Positions 56,550 to 64,000 of a stretch of 64,000 nt of DNA are shown piece after piece. Under the pieces are notes generated by a model. It was not told where the DNA came from. It made no database searches and was given only the letters and a program-made list of their open reading frames with translations. Source of the DNA: Tolypothrix sp. PCC 7910 (GTDB lineage Bacteria > Cyanobacteriota > Cyanobacteriia > Cyanobacteriales > Nostocaceae); contig NZ_CP050440.1 in NCBI RefSeq assembly GCF_011769525.1, positions 2,419,501-2,483,500 of the forward strand, given 5' to 3'. The position numbers were made by a program, and so were the translations under genes. The stretch's first letter is position 1, and every line of letters starts with the position of its first letter.

Positions 56550-57287
56550 GTGAAAAACAACAATCAGCAACTAAATTGGATTTTGAACCGCAGACAAACA
56601 CTAGCTTTATTTCGAGTAGCTGGAACTGCAATACTTGTAGGATGTCTCCCCAGAAAGTTTCAATCTGTGCAAGCACAATCCAGTTTACCTGGGTGTGTAA
56701 TTAAGCCAGAACAGACCGAAGGCCCGTATTTTGTAGATGAAAAACTCAAACGTTCTGACATCAGATCCGATCCCGCAGATGGTTCAGTAAAAGAAGGTGT
56801 ACCGCTACAACTGACGCTGCGAGTTTCTCGAGTTAGCAATACTCAATGTCAGCCTTTAGCAAATGCGATCATAGATATTTGGCATTGTGACGCGCTAGGC
56901 CTATATTCAGACGTGGAAGATCCGCGCTTCAATACCATCGGTAAAAAATTTTTGCGCGGATATCAAATAACAGACGCAAACGGAACAGTGCAGTTCACAA
57001 CCATCTATCCCGGTTGGTATCAAGGGAGAACAGTGCATATTCACTTTAAAGTACGCACAGCAGAGACATCAAAGTCAAGTTACGAATTTACCTCACAACT
57101 ATATTTTGATGATGCCATTAGCGATCGCGTATATACACAAGCACCATACGCCAGCAAAGGACAGCGCACACTCAAGAACGCACAAGACGGTATTTTCAAC
57201 GATGGTGGACAGCAATTGTTGCTCAACCTCACCAAAACCAGCCAAGGTTACGCCGCAACTTTTGATATTGGAATGCAAATAGCTTGA
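56550..57287 (+). CDS. Intradiol ring-cleavage dioxygenase-family protein, exported
   Basis: A 245-residue protein starting at GTG. The N-terminus carries N-R-R-Q-T followed by a hydrophobic stretch ending G-C-L-P, resembling a Tat-type and possibly lipoprotein signal. The dioxygenase domain (about 50-245) has E-G-P-Y-F, the W-H-C-D segment, Y-P-G-W-Y-x-G-R and H-I-H-F-K, giving the two Tyr and two His iron ligands of the family. It would cleave a catechol-type ring outside the cytoplasm, but its true substrate is unknown. It follows the two secreted-protein genes on the same strand. Confidence 0.85.
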   Translation: MKNNNQQLNWILNRRQTLALFRVAGTAILVGCLPRKFQSVQAQSSLPGCVIKPEQTEGPYFVDEKLKRSDIRSDPADGSVKEGVPLQLTLRVSRVSNTQCQPLANAIIDIWHCDALGLYSDVEDPRFNTIGKKFLRGYQITDANGTVQFTTIYPGWYQGRTVHIHFKVRTAETSKSSYEFTSQLYFDDAISDRVYTQAPYASKGQRTLKNAQDGIFNDGGQQLLLNLTKTSQGYAATFDIGMQIA

Positions 57288-57404
57288 GTAGTCTTGTGTA
57301 TATTTGCCCCAATACTACAAGCGATCGCACTAGTTGAGAGAAAAGTTGAAATGGTAAAGGATTTTTCTTTACCTTTCCCCTTTACGCTTTCCCCCTTACC
57401 CCAC

Positions 57405-58028
57405 TCAAAAACTTTCCCACGCTGCTTGAAAAAAGTCACGTTCACAGAACATAGCATAACGGTAAGTAGAGTGTACTAACGCTGTAGCACTGGCGTAACT
57501 ATCAACTAAAGCTTCTAATTGTGCTGCTAATGGCTGAAAATCTGTACTGCTGTAAGTCTGAATCCAGTTTGCATAAGGATGATCAGGAATGCCATCTTTA
57601 GCAAGCTGTTCTCCTAAAAACGCATACAAACGCATACAAGGAGACATCGCCGCAGCAGTTAAACCCACATCCCCACCCCAAGCTGTTGCTAATAAAAAGT
57701 CAGTATAGCGACGAGTGGCTGCTCCTGGTTGTACAGAATGCAAATTGACTCCCCACTCAGCAGCATATCCCTCATGTAGCCCCAATTCTTGCAAAACCCC
57801 ATCAGCTAGACTATGAAATGTTGTAAATCCTTGCCAGTCTGGTGCTTTAGCGGCGGCGATACTGTAAGCACGAGCAAAAGCTTCTAAGAAAAAAGCATCT
57901 TGTCCTACATAGTAAGCAAATTTTTCTTGCTCCAGATTACCCTTACCAATACCTTGCACAAAAGGATGATCTAGACAAGCTTGAGCTAAATCTTGATTTG
58001 CCATCCATAATTCATTAGAGAGAGTCAT
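57405..58028 (-). CDS. tenA: TenA-family protein (aminopyrimidine aminohydrolase type)
   Basis: A 207-residue all-helical TenA/THI-4 protein. Landmarks are F-Y-A-Y-Y-V-G-Q-D-A-F-F-L near the N-terminus, A-A-M-S-P-C-M-R-L-Y-A-F-L-G with the conserved Cys, and the C-terminal W-E-S-F. TenA enzymes salvage thiamine breakdown products by hydrolysing aminopyrimidines or cleaving thiamine. No thi genes or TPP riboswitch are adjacent. Confidence 0.9.
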   Translation of the reverse strand: MTLSNELWMANQDLAQACLDHPFVQGIGKGNLEQEKFAYYVGQDAFFLEAFARAYSIAAAKAPDWQGFTTFHSLADGVLQELGLHEGYAAEWGVNLHSVQPGAATRRYTDFLLATAWGGDVGLTAAAMSPCMRLYAFLGEQLAKDGIPDHPYANWIQTYSSTDFQPLAAQLEALVDSYASATALVHSTYRYAMFCERDFFQAAWESF

Positions 58029-58380
58029 CTTTCAAAAAATTTAGGATTTTATATTTTGGATTAAACCCATAGTAAATGTATGGTGTATTGTCGCGTAGCG
58101 CAACGCATCTTCTAAGATAAAAGTTAATCCTTATAATTCAAATTATCTATTTAACTCAAGATAAATTATTGAGTTAATATTACATAATTAAAATACTGTG
58201 TTATACCAATTCACAAAAAATCTGATACAGATGCAAACGCTAAAAAGCATGCTGAGTCTCACTTTCTTCATTTTGAATTTTGCGAAAAGTTGCGTGCGGG
58301 GGTTCCCCCCGTTGAGCAAAATTTTCTTGGCGTAGCCTCTCCCTTTGGGAGAAGACGAATTTTGAATTGGTATTACTTAC
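58029..58380. other. Intergenic region with dispersed repeat
   Basis: No gene. It contains a GCGTAGCGCAACGCAT word near 58093 and, at about 58285-58355, a GGGGTTCCCCCC hairpin followed by GGCGTAGCCTCTCCC..GGGAGAAG, words that recur in dispersed repeats of Nostoc relatives. Confidence 0.5.
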
Positions 58381-59172
58381 TTAACTCGGCAAATGCCATT
58401 TAATAAACTCTTCTATACTCGATATAGTTAAAAAATCAATAGTCTTGAACTGCCTATCAATAGCTGGAAGACTACATATTTTGGCACCAATGCTTAAATA
58501 TGCTTGCAAAATATTAGGAATGTTAATATTGCATGAATCGGGGCAATTCGGGTGAATTTCTAGAGAATATTGTAAATTTGGATATACCAAAATACTGGGA
58601 TGCATTAAATTATGACGCTGAAAATAATGATAAGCACAAGTAGCTTGCCAGGAGTTTTGTGTTAACAGTGAAGCACATCCAAAAAAGTATTTGCAGCCGC
58701 TAAGAATAAGATAATTTGCTAGCCCTTCCCATAGTAATAAAAGTGATTGACTATTGCGGTATTGTTTAGCTATACAAGCACGTCCCACTTCTACAGACAT
58801 TTGAAGCACGCGATTGGGAATACCATTAAGATTGAATATATCAGCAGCATCAAAGCCTAATCCTTTAGAAGCCATAGTATAGGTTTGCATCCGATAGGTT
58901 CCTATAGTTTTACCAGTCAATTTAGAAACCAACATCAAATGATGGCAAACACTATCAAACCTATCTCGATCCATTTGGTTAAGGCTAGAACTAGAAAAAC
59001 CTAAATTTAACTCAAGATTAAAAACTTCAAAGCGTAAACGAAATATAGATTCTAATTCTTCCTCTGTTGAAGCAAGTTTTAAAATATAATTTTGGCTTTG
59101 TAAAATTGGAAAATCTTTAAATAATGAAGGAGGACTAAGTGGCTGATAGATGTTGTGGCAAAAGATTTCCAT
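58381..59172 (-). CDS. GNAT-type N-acyltransferase (OlsB/hemolysin-like)
   Basis: A 263-residue acyltransferase of the GNAT fold resembling OlsB/PEP-CTERM-associated and homoserine-lactone-synthase relatives. Recognisable pieces are F-R-L-R-F-E-V-F-N-L-E-L, D-x-x-C-H-H-L-M-L-V, I-G-T-Y-R-M-Q-T and S-V-E-V-G-R-A-C-I. It likely transfers an acyl chain from an acyl carrier onto an amine, as in ornithine-lipid or N-acyl-amine synthesis. I prefer the ATG at 59172, which has AGGA about 7 bases before it; an upstream ATG at 59214 would add 14 residues. No partner acyltransferase lies nearby. Confidence 0.75.
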   Translation of the reverse strand: MEIFCHNIYQPLSPPSLFKDFPILQSQNYILKLASTEEELESIFRLRFEVFNLELNLGFSSSSLNQMDRDRFDSVCHHLMLVSKLTGKTIGTYRMQTYTMASKGLGFDAADIFNLNGIPNRVLQMSVEVGRACIAKQYRNSQSLLLLWEGLANYLILSGCKYFFGCASLLTQNSWQATCAYHYFQRHNLMHPSILVYPNLQYSLEIHPNCPDSCNINIPNILQAYLSIGAKICSLPAIDRQFKTIDFLTISSIEEFIKWHLPS

Positions 59173-59787
59173 CTGTCTTCCTGCAGGAAATTGGAAAAAT
59201 ATCCTAAAAGTCAAAAAATCAACAATTAAACATCAAAAACTCTTCCTGATGTTAAGAGGAATTTATAGATTATAGAGTTTTAATACCAATTTTTAAAAAA
59301 AAGGCGATAGATGGATTAGTAGGACTCTGATACGGAGAGCAATTTCCAATCCAAAATCTAAAATCTAAAATCCAAAATCCAAAATGGTGTGAGATAGGTT
59401 ATTTGTATTATCAACAGAATTGCTAAAAAAATCTGGCAATAAGATACAAAATTTTTAATAAATGTTATGCATTCATAGCTTTGGCATAACATTCCCACAG
59501 AGAGATAAAAAACCCTCGGAATTATCCGGGGGTTTGTATATTGTTTACAGGCCTGATCGACACCATTGAATTATTGATCATTTGTCAATGACAAATTTTC
59601 CACAATAGTTAGGATGACTGATAGTGCGATGTCTAGGACGGGCTACGCCTACGCACTATATTTCAATCATGTTTCTTGTCCCTTAAGGTAGCAAGAATCT
59701 GGGAAAAGTATCACTTTAGCAGTTGGTAAATGCGTGATTGTCAATATTTGATCACTAGATTAGTAGCTTACAATCAATATTTGACAA
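59173..59787. other. Intergenic region with repeats
   Basis: No gene. It contains repeated ATCCAAAATCTAAA units (about 59347-59384) and a TAGTGCG..CGCACTA inverted repeat near 59623-59660 that includes ACGGGCTACGCCTACGC, a dispersed cyanobacterial word. Confidence 0.5.
59510..59535 (-). terminator. Terminator downstream of nadK
   Basis: A near-perfect 10-bp stem AAACCCTCGG/CCGGGGGTTT with a 6-base loop is followed on the minus strand by TTTTTTATC, about 250 bases past the nadK stop. It likely ends the ndhA-I-G-E-nadK transcript. Confidence 0.65.
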
Positions 59788-60708
59788 TTAATTGCGGTGA
59801 TTATTACTGTAGCGAACCCTAGTACCTGCCCAAAGTAACTTCTCTCGCAACGTTTGATAATATGAATTGTTCTCCCGCAAAATAATAAATTTAGCCCGAC
59901 AATCAGCCATCCGCACATCAACACGGTGTCCTGGCCAAATTGAAGTAGCTAAAACCCCATCTGTCCAAAGCTTAGTACTCAAATCATAATCCCCCAAAGG
60001 CCAAATACTGACCACAGATCCAGGGGGTAACACTAGGGGACGGCTAGAAAGACTCATGGGGCAAATGGGAGTGATGGTAATCGCTTCCATACCATCGTGC
60101 ATAATTGGGCCATTGGCGGAAACGGTGTAACCAGTGGAACCCGTGGGAGTAGAAATAATTAATCCATCGCCAACATATTGATCGACTACCTCACCATCAA
60201 TTTCCATTTCCAAAATTGAGGTAATCATGCGATCGGCAGAAGCGGGTTTGACACAGAATTCATTCAAAGCCAGGTAGCGTTCGCTGACTGGTTCTAAATT
60301 CGGGCCATAACCCTCAAAAACTGCCGCTTGCAACATCATTCGCCGCTGGATAGCATAGCGATCCTCAAATAGCCGATCCCAAACTTTTTCTGTATCTTGA
60401 AATTCTTCAACGGACTCAGTTAGGAACCCCAGATGACCTCCCACATTCACTCCCAGAATAGGGATGCCAGCTGGAGCAAGATGTCTGGCACCTGTTAATA
60501 CAGTGCCATCACCACCAAGTACCAATGCCAGATCAATTGGTTGACCTGCGGAGGCTAAGAATACCGGATAAGGGTTATCTTTTGGGCCGCTAGGCCCCAT
60601 CAACACATGACACTGGCGATTTTCTAGTTGTTTAGCACAGATTTCTGCCCAACGTTTACTTTGGGCATCCCGTGCCTTATAAGCAATGATTACCTGCTTG
60701 AGTTGCAC
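59788..60708 (-). CDS. nadK: NAD(+) kinase
   Basis: A 306-residue cytosolic kinase that makes NADP from NAD. The G-G-D-G-T nucleotide-binding motif, N-x-G-x-L-G-F-L-T, and T-P-T-G-S-T-G-Y-T are intact. Translation begins with GTG at 60708, just six bases past the ndhE stop, so it is coexpressed with the NDH-1 genes. This placement ties NADP supply to the NDH/photosynthetic electron-transport block. Confidence 0.95.
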   Translation of the reverse strand: MQLKQVIIAYKARDAQSKRWAEICAKQLENRQCHVLMGPSGPKDNPYPVFLASAGQPIDLALVLGGDGTVLTGARHLAPAGIPILGVNVGGHLGFLTESVEEFQDTEKVWDRLFEDRYAIQRRMMLQAAVFEGYGPNLEPVSERYLALNEFCVKPASADRMITSILEMEIDGEVVDQYVGDGLIISTPTGSTGYTVSANGPIMHDGMEAITITPICPMSLSSRPLVLPPGSVVSIWPLGDYDLSTKLWTDGVLATSIWPGHRVDVRMADCRAKFIILRENNSYYQTLREKLLWAGTRVRYSNNHRN

Positions 60709-60714
60709 GCAAAA

Positions 60715-61020
60715 TTACCACTTCAGGAGATTAAACTGCTCCATATCGACGGTATCACGGTTGCGATAAATGGCAAGCACGATCGCTAAACCTACCGCCG
60801 CCTCGGCTGCGGCCACGGTGATCACAAAAACTGTGAACACTTGACCTTTAATTAATGTTGAGTCCAAGAAGTTGGAAAATGCCATTAAATTCAAATTAAC
60901 AGCATTCAGCAGCAACTCGATTGACATTAGTACCCGCACAGCGTTGCGGCTGGTAATCAAACCGTAGATGCCTATACAAAATAAAGCAGCTGCAAGTAAT
61001 AAAAAGTACTGGAGTTGCAT
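60715..61020 (-). CDS. ndhE: NDH-1 subunit 4L (NdhE)
   Basis: A 101-residue membrane protein with three helices, equivalent to NuoK. Conserved glutamates lie in [14 protein letters not shown] and [10 protein letters not shown], on the proton-pathway helices. Length is exact for NdhE. It is fourth in the order ndhA-I-G-E. Confidence 0.97.
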   Translation of the reverse strand: MQLQYFLLLAAALFCIGIYGLITSRNAVRVLMSIELLLNAVNLNLMAFSNFLDSTLIKGQVFTVFVITVAAAEAAVGLAIVLAIYRNRDTVDMEQFNLLKW

Positions 61021-61069
61021 GAATCTTTGGAGTTTTATTCAGATATCGGTTGTTAGTTGTTGCTTTGCC

Positions 61070-61720
61070 TTATTCGCGGCGAGAACTGCCACGATATACG
61101 GGAGTATCGCCAGAGTCATTGCGAATGTTACCGATTGCTGCCATTTCTTTAGGACGTTCTGGCAAAGTTAAAACAGTTTGTGCTTGTTCGGTAGTTCCTG
61201 CATCTGGTAAGTATTCGCGACGTGCCAGAATAATTGCTCCCACCATCGCCATCAACAACAAAACGGAAGCCAATTCAAAAGGTAGAAGGAAGTCGCTGAA
61301 GAAATGCTGGCCTATTAAAACTATGGAAGTTTCGCTAGTTACAGGATTAGTTGCGTAAGTCCAAGGAGTTGCCAAGATCATTGTGCTTAAAAGCCCAAAC
61401 AATCCCAAGCTGACTACACCGGTAAAGAGCTTCCGTAGTCCAGCACTAGGATAGGGTGCGAAATTCTGCCGCTTGTTAACCAACATGATCGCAAACAAGA
61501 TCAGCACGTTAACTGCGCCAACATAAATCAGCACTTGTGCTGCTGCTACAAAGTCGCCATTGAGCAATAAATACAGCCCAGCTATGCTGATAAACACCCC
61601 ACCCAGCAAAAAGGCTGAATAGACGATACTAGAAGACAACACTACGCCTAATGCTGCCCCAATCATCATTACAGCCAGTATGCCAAAGGAAACAATCTGT
61701 ACTCCTTCTGCTAGATTCAC
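61070..61720 (-). CDS. ndhG: NDH-1 subunit 6 (NdhG)
   Basis: A 216-residue membrane subunit with five helices, equivalent to NuoJ. The A-A-Q-V-L-I-Y-V-G-A-V-N-V-L-I-L-F-A-I-M-L segment is the family signature. It starts at GTG. The hydrophilic C-terminal extension of about 40 residues is typical of cyanobacteria. It lies 49 bases before ndhE. Confidence 0.96.
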   Translation of the reverse strand: MNLAEGVQIVSFGILAVMMIGAALGVVLSSSIVYSAFLLGGVFISIAGLYLLLNGDFVAAAQVLIYVGAVNVLILFAIMLVNKRQNFAPYPSAGLRKLFTGVVSLGLFGLLSTMILATPWTYATNPVTSETSIVLIGQHFFSDFLLPFELASVLLLMAMVGAIILARREYLPDAGTTEQAQTVLTLPERPKEMAAIGNIRNDSGDTPVYRGSSRRE

Positions 61721-61743
61721 TGTTTTTTGTCCTCAATCACTTG

Positions 61744-61800
61744 TCGTTGGCTATTAGTCATTAGTCATTAGTCATTAGTCATTAGCAAAGGACAAATGAC
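61744..61800. repeat. TTAGTCA heptamers
   Basis: Four TAGTCAT units in tandem, then GACAAA words, between ndhI and ndhG. Confidence 0.8.
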
Positions 61801-61823
61801 AAAGGACAGATGACTAAATCAAT

Positions 61824-62408
61824 TTATTTTTCTGTTTGTTCTACCAGGTCTTCTGGACGCGCACCAGGACGGGGAGCATCAGCAGGTAGATCGTGGGGTT
61901 CCATGACACCTTTAGGCAGATAAACTAATTCGCGCAGTGGTGTCACCATTGGGTCGTTGGTTACCTTGTATGGTAAACGCCCCAAAGCCACGTTATCATA
62001 GTTCAACTCATGGCGATCATAAGTGGATAGCTCGTAATCTTCTGTCATGGAAAGACAGTTGGTTGGGCAATATTCCACACAGTTACCGCAGAAGATACAA
62101 ACTCCAAAGTCAATACTGTAGTGATTGAGCTTTTTCTTCTTGCTGGCTTTATCGAATTCCCAATCAACTACAGGTAAGTTAATGGGGCAAACGCGCACGC
62201 ACACTTCACAAGAGATACATTTATCAAATTCAAAGTGAATTCTGCCGCGAAAACGTTCACCAGGAATTAATTTTTCGTAAGGGTACTGTACAGTAATTGG
62301 CCGCCGACGCATGTGGTCAAAGGTTACAGATAACCCTTGACCAATGTAACGACCAGCTTGTACTGCTTCCTTGGCATAATCGCCAACTTGCTTCAGGAAC
62401 TTTAACAT
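61824..62408 (-). CDS. ndhI: NDH-1 iron-sulfur subunit NdhI
   Basis: A 194-residue peripheral-arm subunit carrying two [4Fe-4S] clusters through [12 protein letters not shown] and [12 protein letters not shown]. An N-terminal amphipathic helix and the [12 protein letters not shown] segment are as in other cyanobacterial NdhI. It passes electrons toward plastoquinone. It lies between ndhA and ndhG. Confidence 0.97.
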   Translation of the reverse strand: MLKFLKQVGDYAKEAVQAGRYIGQGLSVTFDHMRRRPITVQYPYEKLIPGERFRGRIHFEFDKCISCEVCVRVCPINLPVVDWEFDKASKKKKLNHYSIDFGVCIFCGNCVEYCPTNCLSMTEDYELSTYDRHELNYDNVALGRLPYKVTNDPMVTPLRELVYLPKGVMEPHDLPADAPRPGARPEDLVEQTEK

Positions 62409-62531
62409 TGTGTTTTACTCTCTCTGTTGTTTGTTATTAGCCATCAGTCATGTCTTACAAAGTTCTGATCGGAGGAAACCTCCGCTCAGACTTTGCGCTT
62501 TGTCATTGGGAAGTTGACAAATGACTAATCA

Positions 62532-63650
62532 CTAACCTCCAAAGGCGACGGGAAAAGCTAGTTTCAGGGCTGCGGTTAATAGAAGATTAACCAAACCAAC
62601 TGGTAGTAAGAACTTCCATCCTAAATCTAACAATTGGTCAATCCGTACACGTGGTACTGTCCAGCGCAACAAAATGGCGACAAATACTAGTAAGTAGGCT
62701 TTGAGTACGGTCATAATAATACCCAAAGATGCAGTTACAACCTGCAATACTGGATTGAGTTCACTAACACCTAGCCAATTAGCGATCGCACTGATGGGAA
62801 TGGGAAAATCCCAACCACCGAGGTATAAAATAGCAACAAGTAAGCTAGAAAGGATTAAGTTAACGTAGGAACCCAGGTAGAATAAACCGAATTTCATGCC
62901 GGCATATTCTGTTTGATAACCTGCTACTAGTTCTTCTTCGGCTTCGGGTAAGTCAAAGGGTAAGCGTTCGCACTCAGCTAGGGCGGCGATCCAAAAGATT
63001 AAGAAACCTGCTGGTTGTCGCCAAATATTCCAACCCAAAATGCCGTAACCAGATTGTTGGTTAACAATATCAACAGTGCTGAGGCTGTTAGACATCATTG
63101 CGATCGCTAACACACTCAGCGCCAAGGGAATTTCATAACTAATTGACTGCGCTGCGGCCCTTAAGCCCCCTAAGAGCGAGTATTTGTTATTGGATGCATA
63201 GCCAGCCATCAATAAGCCAATTGGCTGAATGCTAGATAAGGCAATCCATAAGAAGACCCCCATGCCAACATTTGTAATCACAATGTTCTGTCCAAAGGGC
63301 ACAATCAGAAACGACAGAAACACTGGAATGACAACAATGATGGGGCCGAGAGTAAACAGCCAGGGGTCGGACTTGGCTGGTACTATATCTTCTTTAAAGA
63401 CGAGCTTCAAACCATCTGCAACTGGTACCAGCAAACCAAAAGGCCCCATGTATTCCGGGCCAATCCGCTGCTGAGCTGCGGCGGAAATTTTCCGCTCTAG
63501 CCAAGTAGCTACTAATACTCCCACTGTTGCCCCAATTAGCATCAGTATCATCGGCAGAGGCATCCAAATCGCTTTGGCTGCGTCTGGTGGTAATCCTAAA
63601 TCCGTGAGGGATTTAATAAAAGTTCCTTGGAGGTCAATTCCTGAATTCAT
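62532..63650 (-). CDS. ndhA: NDH-1 subunit 1 (NdhA)
   Basis: A 372-residue membrane subunit with about eight helices that forms part of the quinone-binding chamber. Hallmarks include [11 protein letters not shown]-x-Q-x-R-I-G-P and the [17 protein letters not shown] loop. It is first of the ndhA-I-G-E genes. Confidence 0.97.
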   Translation of the reverse strand: MNSGIDLQGTFIKSLTDLGLPPDAAKAIWMPLPMILMLIGATVGVLVATWLERKISAAAQQRIGPEYMGPFGLLVPVADGLKLVFKEDIVPAKSDPWLFTLGPIIVVIPVFLSFLIVPFGQNIVITNVGMGVFLWIALSSIQPIGLLMAGYASNNKYSLLGGLRAAAQSISYEIPLALSVLAIAMMSNSLSTVDIVNQQSGYGILGWNIWRQPAGFLIFWIAALAECERLPFDLPEAEEELVAGYQTEYAGMKFGLFYLGSYVNLILSSLLVAILYLGGWDFPIPISAIANWLGVSELNPVLQVVTASLGIIMTVLKAYLLVFVAILLRWTVPRVRIDQLLDLGWKFLLPVGLVNLLLTAALKLAFPVAFGG

Positions 63651-64000
63651 GTTTCCGCTCTTTAAGTCAACTGAAGTGTGAAGTATGAAGTATGAATAAG
63701 AAAATTTCAGCCTTCAGCCTTCATCCTTGATCCTTGGATGATTACATTTAATTGATGATGATTTGCCAATTCCCATGTTTAGTATATCGTTGGATGGTTT
63801 TAGCCCTCCCAACCTAGATATCAAGATCTACTTATGGTTGGGATTGGGATTTACAAATCACAAACCCCCATTTACTTGGCTAAAATCAAGACTTAGGAGA
63901 GAAGCGTTGCACAGCAATATAGGCACATACTGCCTCTAAAATTCAGCACAAATGTTTCCGCCTCCATTGTGGCAACGGTTTTCGCTTTCTACAAGGTTGA
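63651..64000. other. Region upstream of ndhA
   Basis: No gene is clearly supported. AGTATGA and CAGCCTT words repeat near 63678-63725. A TCCCAACC/GGTTGGGA stem (63807-63843) may be a terminator of a gene beyond the window. On the minus strand a frame of 21 codons runs in from the right edge and stops at 63936, which could be a gene tail, but it is too short to call. Confidence 0.4.

Overview
The window looks like chromosome from a filamentous, heterocyst-forming type cyanobacterium (Nostocales). The octamer GCGATCGC (HIP1) recurs throughout. Many intergenic stretches are built of short tandem heptamers such as GGGGACT/GGGGATT. Gene content fits: NDH-1 genes in the order ndhA-I-G-E, a PucC-family carrier, a GAF-rich photoreceptor kinase, an XisH/XisI pair, and DUF4335/DUF3038 proteins. 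No rRNA, tRNA, CRISPR array or intact insertion sequence was recognised.

Layout. 0.4-6 kb: an alpha/beta hydrolase, a phytochrome/cyanobacteriochrome-type histidine kinase and a NADAR-domain protein. 6.4-11.7 kb: a DUF2243 membrane protein, an acyl-CoA ligase, an RNase T2, a CAP-domain protein, a SufE-like protein and a hydrolase lacking its usual Ser. 12.7-19.1 kb: a peptide-export locus. It has an IS630-like helix-turn-helix protein, a cNMP-binding/C39-peptidase ABC exporter, an HlyD adaptor broken by one extra base in an A8 run, a parvulin-like foldase and, convergently, a 70-residue double-glycine-leader peptide that is the probable cargo. 19.6-24.6 kb: a COG0523 zinc GTPase behind a Zur-type palindrome, a WD40 protein, a small Cys-rich secreted protein and an Lhr-like helicase. 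24.9-29 kb: pstS-C-A-B behind a Pho box. 29.5-39.2 kb: bioY-lspA, a Pro/Thr-rich secreted protein, an FHA-PBP1 fusion, DUF4335/DUF3038, apt and a dipeptide-type permease.

39.3-46 kb is the most accessory-looking region. It holds a 1317-residue protein with twelve near-identical 46-residue TPR-like units and a caspase-like CHAT domain, a small protein overlapping it tail to tail, a 120-bp nested palindrome, a ten-unit 21-bp tandem array, a coiled-coil protein and xisH-xisI. 46-52 kb: ilvD, an MDR dehydrogenase, an unknown protein, an inositol-phosphatase-like protein and a PucC-family carrier. 52.5-57.3 kb: an OmpR-type two-component pair separated by about 0.58 kb of nested repeats, then two secreted Pro-rich proteins with nearly the same upstream element (perhaps its targets) and an intradiol dioxygenase-like protein. 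57.4-64 kb: tenA, a GNAT-type acyltransferase, nadK and ndhE/G/I/A in one minus-strand block.

The strongest leads are the double-glycine peptide with its frameshifted export operon, the probable dual-cysteine chromophore domain next to a PAS-less phytochrome module, the TPR-CHAT locus, and the duplicated element in front of the two secreted proteins beside the two-component system. All functional statements rest on reading motifs by eye; no database search was possible.
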